A stretch of DNA of 64,000 nt from Halomicroarcula saliterrae (lineage in GTDB: Archaea; Halobacteriota; Halobacteria; Halobacteriales; Haloarculaceae). The translations under genes and the position numbers were made by a program. Below are positions 60,566-64,000 of the stretch, in pieces (the stretch's first letter is position 1; every line of letters begins with the position of its first letter). Location of the stretch: positions 370,023-434,022 of the forward strand of contig NZ_JAMQON010000003.1 in assembly GCF_031624395.1 (NCBI RefSeq). Direction: 5' to 3'. The notes under the pieces are model-generated. The model was not told where the DNA came from. It saw only the letters and a program-made list of their open reading frames with translations, and searched no databases.

Positions 60566-61267
60566 CTACCGCTGTTCGACGCAGTAATCGACGTAGTTCC
60601 GGAGAATCCGCAGCCCGGTCTCGCCGGACTTCTCGGGGTGGAACTGGGTTCCGAAGACGTTGCCGGCCTCCGAGGCGACGATGGAGGCGAAGTCGGTCCC
60701 GTAGTCGGTGGTGGCGACGACCGCGTCGTCGTCCTCGGGCACGGCGTAGTAGGAGTGGACGAAGTAGGCGTAGTCCCTGTCGACGGAACCACCGGTTCCG
60801 TCTGCCCGTGGGGTCTTCGACCCCACGCTGTCAACGCCCTCGACGAGCGGGTGGTCCCGCTGGACGTCGAGCTCGTTCCAGCCCATGTGGGGCACCGTCT
60901 GGTCACGGGAAAAGCGGACGTTCTGTCCGGGGATGAGGTCCAGCCCCTCGGCGTCGCCCTGCCCCGCGTGGTCGGCCTCCTCGCTCGTCGTCAGCAGCAT
61001 CTGCATCCCGAGACAGATGCCAAACAGCGGCGTCCCGGCCGCGGCCTGCTCTTCCAGCGCCGCGCGGAACGGCCCGGCGTTCTCCATCCCCTCGGAGAAG
61101 GCCCCCACGCCGGGGAGGACGATGCCGTCGGCGCTCCCGAACTCCGCCGGGTCCGCCGACAGCGTCACCTCGGCCCCGGCGCGTTCGAGGCCGCGGGTCA
61201 CGCTCCGGAGGTTCCCGAGCCCGTAGTCGACGACGACCACCTCCGCGGTGGTCTGTCTGGCGTTCAT
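60566..61267 (-). CDS. hisH: Imidazole glycerol phosphate synthase glutaminase subunit HisH
   Basis: This 233-residue glutaminase supplies ammonia to HisF in histidine synthesis. It shows VVVDYGLGNLRSV, VLPGVGAFSEGM, the nucleophile segment FGICLGMQML (Cys) and the acid pair in FGTQFHPEKSGETG (His, Glu). An insertion of about 20 residues between VDSVG and DRDYAYFVHSYY, rich in Gly, Lys and Arg, is unusual for the family. No other his gene is adjacent, as is common in haloarchaea, where his genes are dispersed. Confidence 0.96.
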   Translation of the reverse strand: MNARQTTAEVVVVDYGLGNLRSVTRGLERAGAEVTLSADPAEFGSADGIVLPGVGAFSEGMENAGPFRAALEEQAAAGTPLFGICLGMQMLLTTSEEADHAGQGDAEGLDLIPGQNVRFSRDQTVPHMGWNELDVQRDHPLVEGVDSVGSKTPRADGTGGSVDRDYAYFVHSYYAVPEDDDAVVATTDYGTDFASIVASEAGNVFGTQFHPEKSGETGLRILRNYVDYCVEQR

Positions 61268-61431
61268 ATCCCCGGATACGCCAAGGCCGGCTAAGTGGCT
61301 TCCCCTTCGGACAGCACTTGCGGCTAGTACGAGTGAGTTTGTTTCCGGTGGAGTTGCTACTGCAAGTCAGATCGCCTCCTGTACTGACTGACACCGCGAA
61401 CAGCCAGAAGCCCTTGCTGCGGTGGATGAAC

Positions 61432-62019
61432 CTAGAAATCTCCCAGCCGCTTCTGCCCGCTCTCGCCGTCAGTAAACTCTGCGGCCTTCTCCAGCGTCGA
61501 TCTGAACGTCTCATTCTGGCTCGGGTCGTACAGCGTCGCCGCCGGGTGGACACATATCATCACCGGCTGGGGGCTCCCGTCGACGGTCATGTCGGCCACG
61601 TCGCCGGCCTCGCCGGTGACGGCCACGTCCCGTTCGAGGAGGTGCTCGCCGGGCACCTTCCCGAGCGTGACGACGAGTTCGGGGTCCACCAGCTCGATTT
61701 CCTGCTCCAGATAGCCCCGGCAGTTCGCCAGCTCTTCCTTGTGTGGGTCGCGGTTCTCCGGCGGGCGACAGCGCACGCAGTTGGTGATGCGAACGTCACC
61801 GCGGTCGAGTCCCACCTCCCGCAGCGTCTCGTCTAACACGTCGCCGCTGCGGCCGACGAAGGGCTCGCCCTGTTCGTCCTCGTTGGCGCCGGGACCCTCG
61901 CCGACGAACAGCAGGTCCGCGTCCGCCGGGCCGACGCCGTTGACGATCTGCGAGCGCGATTCACACAGCGCCTCACAGCGCCGGCATTCGGTCACCGTCA
62001 GCCCGTCCATGGTACCCAT
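61432..62019 (-). CDS. Uracil-DNA glycosylase, family 4 (Fe-S)
   Basis: This 195-residue repair enzyme removes uracil from DNA. It has the family-4 features LLFVGEGPGANEDEQGEPFV (cut as FVGEGPGANEDEQG), GRSGDVLDETL, VRITNCVRCRPPENRDP, LVVTLGKVPGEHLL and CVHPAATLY (motif B). Cys residues in CRRCEALC and CVRC, plus one in the NCRGY segment, are 4Fe-4S ligands. The ATG at 62019 is chosen; one at 62010 is three codons later. The gene stands alone between hisH and the DUF99 gene. Confidence 0.93.
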   Translation of the reverse strand: MGTMDGLTVTECRRCEALCESRSQIVNGVGPADADLLFVGEGPGANEDEQGEPFVGRSGDVLDETLREVGLDRGDVRITNCVRCRPPENRDPHKEELANCRGYLEQEIELVDPELVVTLGKVPGEHLLERDVAVTGEAGDVADMTVDGSPQPVMICVHPAATLYDPSQNETFRSTLEKAAEFTDGESGQKRLGDF

Positions 62020-62168
62020 AGACGTGGCTTGGTGCGGCTCCGTATCAAGGGCAGTGGTTGCGAGTGTGCGGCGGTGTCCCACCGGAACGGTAGCCGGAGG
62101 TGCCCCTCGCGCCGGAACGGTGGCCGGAGGCAACCCCAGTGTACTGGTACGACGCGGCGAACCCGCGC

Positions 62169-62720
62169 TCACTCGCTCTCGGCGACGGCCCGTGCCGCGA
62201 GTCGGGCCACCCGGAGCGGTTCCGGGCGGCCGCCGTCGGGGGTGAACGCCCGAACCACGTCGGCCGCGTCGTCGGGTGCGAGGCCGACGCTGCGGACGAA
62301 CAGCGTCTCGTCGTTGACGGTGAGTTCGCGGCGCTCCGGCTGGGAGCGGTAGGTCGCCAGTCGGTCCTCGACGGCAGCCTCGTCGTCGAACGCGTCACGG
62401 ATGGCGTCGGTGAGGCCCGGCGACACCTCGAAGGATACCGACAGCGTCGGCAGTCCCGTTCGGTCGGCGACGGCGTCGAGGTCGAGCACGTTGAACCACG
62501 CCGGGGCGATGCCGGACAGCAGGAGAAACTGGACGTCCTCGCGGTCGAGTCGGTCGAAAATGTCGCAGACGGCGGCCGTCGCGTCGCTCCCGCCGACGGT
62601 GCAGGTCCCGAAACCGAACCCGTCGACCACGCGGTCCGCGCGGACGACGGCCCCGGCGAGATGGCTCCGGTCGTCCCGGTCCGACGCTGCGATGCCCAGT
62701 GCACGTCGCCCCGGTTTCAC
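62169..62720 (-). CDS. DUF99 (UPF0215) family protein
   Basis: This 183-residue protein begins with a GTG and shows ALGIAASDRDDRSHLAGAVV, RVVDGFGFGTCTVGG, FLLLSGIAPAWFNVLDLDA (cut as LSGIAPAWFNVLDLD) and LFVRSVGLAPDDAADVV, the pattern of archaeal DUF99. An endonuclease-V-like fold has been proposed for the family. The GTG overlaps the stop of the small DUF5786 gene (GTGA), so the two are co-translated. The function is not established. Confidence 0.88.
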   Translation of the reverse strand: MKPGRRALGIAASDRDDRSHLAGAVVRADRVVDGFGFGTCTVGGSDATAAVCDIFDRLDREDVQFLLLSGIAPAWFNVLDLDAVADRTGLPTLSVSFEVSPGLTDAIRDAFDDEAAVEDRLATYRSQPERRELTVNDETLFVRSVGLAPDDAADVVRAFTPDGGRPEPLRVARLAARAVAESE

Positions 62721-62908
62721 GTGTTCGTGCTCTTGTCCTCCTTCATCTCTTCGAGCCGGTCGAGCAGCTCGTCGTTCGACGCGGTGAATTCATATTCGAC
62801 GTCCCCCTGATGGGTCTCCCCCTCGGTGTCGAGCCCATCGTCGTCGTCGAAATCTGTGTCGTACTCCTGGTTTTCCTGTTCTGACTCGTCGTAGCTCCCG
62901 AACCCCAT
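62717..62908 (-). CDS. Small acidic DUF5786 protein
   Basis: This 63-residue protein begins MGFGSYDESEQENQEYDTDF, an extremely acidic head with many Asp and Glu, followed by YEFTASNDELLDRLEEMKED, a short strand and helix. The ATG at 62908 is chosen because a TTTTTTACC element lies about 28-35 bases before it; the open frame extends eight residues further to an ATG at 62932. Such proteins are found in most haloarchaea. The function is unknown. Confidence 0.82.
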   Translation of the reverse strand: MGFGSYDESEQENQEYDTDFDDDDGLDTEGETHQGDVEYEFTASNDELLDRLEEMKEDKSTNT

Positions 62909-63044
62909 TGCATGAATAACTATGTACTTCATGGTAAAAAATCACTCGGCGGATTCGCGGGACGGCGTTCGCGTGTGCGCGCATGCGACACGCGCGAAAG
63001 CTCCGATAGGCTCCGGCTAACCTATCGGCGTCCTGCGGGTCGGC

Positions 63045-63764
63045 TTACCGGGACTCGGGCGCCTCGACGTTCCGGTTGCCGGCGTGGGCGTCGGCCCCCA
63101 CACCCGGCGCAGCCCACTCGACAGCGTTGTCGAGCACCCGCTGGACGTCCTCGCGGTGGTAGATGGGATAGGTCTCGTGGCCGGGCCGGAAGTAGAAGAC
63201 CCGGCCGCGTCCCCGCCGGTAGCAACAGCCGGAGCGGAACACCTCGCCGCCCTCGAACCACGAGGTGAAGACGAGGCTGTCCGGTTCGGGCACGCCGAAT
63301 GGCTCGCCGTAGGTCTCGGTCTCCTCGATGACGATGGCGTCGCCCAGCCCGTCGACGATGGGATGGCCGGGGTCCGTAATCCAGAGCCGCTCGCGCTCGT
63401 CGCCCTCGCGCCAGGTCAGGTCACACGGCGTCCCGAGCAGGCGCTTGAACGGCTTCGAGGCGTGGGCGGAGTGGAGGACCAGCAGCCCCATCCCCTCGTT
63501 GACGCGGTCGACGACCCGGTCGACGACCTCGTCCGCGACCTCGTCGTGGGCGGCGTGGCCCCACCAGACCAGCACGTCGGTGTCGTCGAGGACTGCCTCG
63601 GTGAGCCCGTGCTCGGGCTCGTCGAGTGTCGCCGTCCGGGTGTCGTGGCCCCGTTCGGCCAGCGCCGCGGCGATGGTCGTGTGGATTCCATCGGGGTAGA
63701 CGTCGGCGACGGCGTCGTCCTCGCGCTCGTGGATGTACTCGTTCCAGACCGTAACTGATGGCAT
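63045..63764 (-). CDS. ThuA-like (trehalose-utilisation) domain protein
   Basis: This 239-residue protein belongs to the ThuA family of glutamine-amidotransferase-like folds. It shows [52 protein letters not shown] (cut as [13 protein letters not shown]) and [14 protein letters not shown]. The late segment [19 protein letters not shown] ends the family pattern. ThuA proteins act on sugars or are of unknown role. The ATG at 63764 is preferred over upstream starts, since those 46 residues are not protein-like. Confidence 0.9.
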   Translation of the reverse strand: MPSVTVWNEYIHEREDDAVADVYPDGIHTTIAAALAERGHDTRTATLDEPEHGLTEAVLDDTDVLVWWGHAAHDEVADEVVDRVVDRVNEGMGLLVLHSAHASKPFKRLLGTPCDLTWREGDERERLWITDPGHPIVDGLGDAIVIEETETYGEPFGVPEPDSLVFTSWFEGGEVFRSGCCYRRGRGRVFYFRPGHETYPIYHREDVQRVLDNAVEWAAPGVGADAHAGNRNVEAPESR

Positions 63765-63930
63765 GAACGTGTTTCGGGTGTGGCTCGTGTTAAGTTGGCG
63801 TTTGCTCTCGTAACAGTTGATAGCAACTCGCTCCGTCTGTGGCACTCGGAAGCCCTCAGCCGCTCGACCCGGCTCGTTACTCTCGGCCACGCATCTGCTC
63901 ACACTGGGACTCTGGAAGCCCTCACCCGCT

Positions 63931-63991
63931 CGGCGCGGCTGTGCGGGATATCCTCGCAGCGCTCGGATAGGGCCCGCGCAGCCGCGCCGAC
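63931..63991. terminator. GC-rich hairpin near the right edge
   Basis: TCGGCGCGGCTGTGCGGG (63931-63948) pairs with CCCGCGCAGCCGCGCCGA (63974-63991) over 18 positions with one G-T pair, and ATATCC and GGATAG lie within the loop as a further partial pair. The segment 63765-63930 before it holds no gene. A short motif, GGAAGCCCTCA followed by CCGCTCG, occurs twice there (about 63849 and 63915), so the region may be part of a repeated element that continues past the window. Confidence 0.55.
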
Positions 63992-64000
63992 CGGGTTCGG

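Overview
This is a window of haloarchaeal chromosome. The sequence is GC-rich, the encoded proteins are very acidic, and the information-processing genes are archaeal: a TFB factor, MCM helicase, Hel308, an ASH-Ski2 helicase, the KEOPS subunit Cgi121, a Pno1/Dim2-like KH protein, a thermosome subunit and archaeal Trm1. Many genes have a TATA-like element about 25-30 bases upstream of the start, as expected for leaderless transcripts. The gene content fits the Haloarculaceae, but I cannot name the genus from the sequence alone. Nearly all genes are tightly packed, often with ATGA or GTGA overlaps.

Layout. 1-8138: a truncated site-2 protease, a signalling pair (RecA-like protein plus REC-GAF regulator), the ASH-Ski2 helicase with a palindrome-bearing in-frame insert, an acidic protein with a duplicated domain, and an SLC13-type permease. 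8195-8267: tRNA-Pro(UGG). 8404-16074: a cluster for a thiazole/oxazole-modified peptide (TOMM, linear azole peptide type), with an ABC exporter pair, a 46-residue Cys-rich precursor ending a short AT-rich promoter region, a hairpin, then SagB-type dehydrogenase, degenerate E1 (ocin-ThiF-like) and YcaO genes joined by ATGA overlaps. A CPBP protease and a flavin oxidase lie convergently beside it. 16329-23545: mcm followed by haloarchaeal conserved small genes, a RecA-like protein, a MinD-like ATPase and TFB. 23760-25936: a GCS2-family ligase, a small membrane protein and a LOG-like protein. 25974-29691: polyhydroxyalkanoate (PHA) synthesis and granule genes (phaR-phaP-phaE-phaC) with a divergent MaoC hydratase. 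29699-36720: hydrolase, Old Yellow Enzyme, Cgi121-Hel308, a REC-PAS regulator and a ferredoxin.

36722-38963 looks like a second, different ribosomally made peptide system: an ATP-grasp ligase with graspetide-ligase-like C-terminal motifs, overlapped by an M50 membrane protease with a PqqD-like N-terminus, and a divergent 33-codon ORF for a candidate precursor. An 80-base near-palindrome starts at that ORF's stop codon. 39190-44623: MATE transporter, long inverted repeat, KH protein, AAA+ ATPase and thermosome. 44982-52709: membrane proteins, EamA, PNPOx-like, AEC, a MATE-TetR pair with an operator, and divergent lrp/glnA. 52706-64000: PAP2, YihY, Trm1, a 7TM histidine kinase, a SWIM protein, an SDR plus acetoacetate-decarboxylase-like pair, HisH, a uracil-DNA glycosylase, DUF99, DUF5786 and a ThuA-like protein.

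The strongest discovery candidates are the archaeal TOMM cluster and the ATP-grasp/M50/33-residue-peptide unit. Secondary signals are an altered codon pattern in mcm exactly at the Walker A intein insertion site, a tandem repeat that includes a gene's stop codon, and a helix-hairpin-helix domain fused to PHA synthase.
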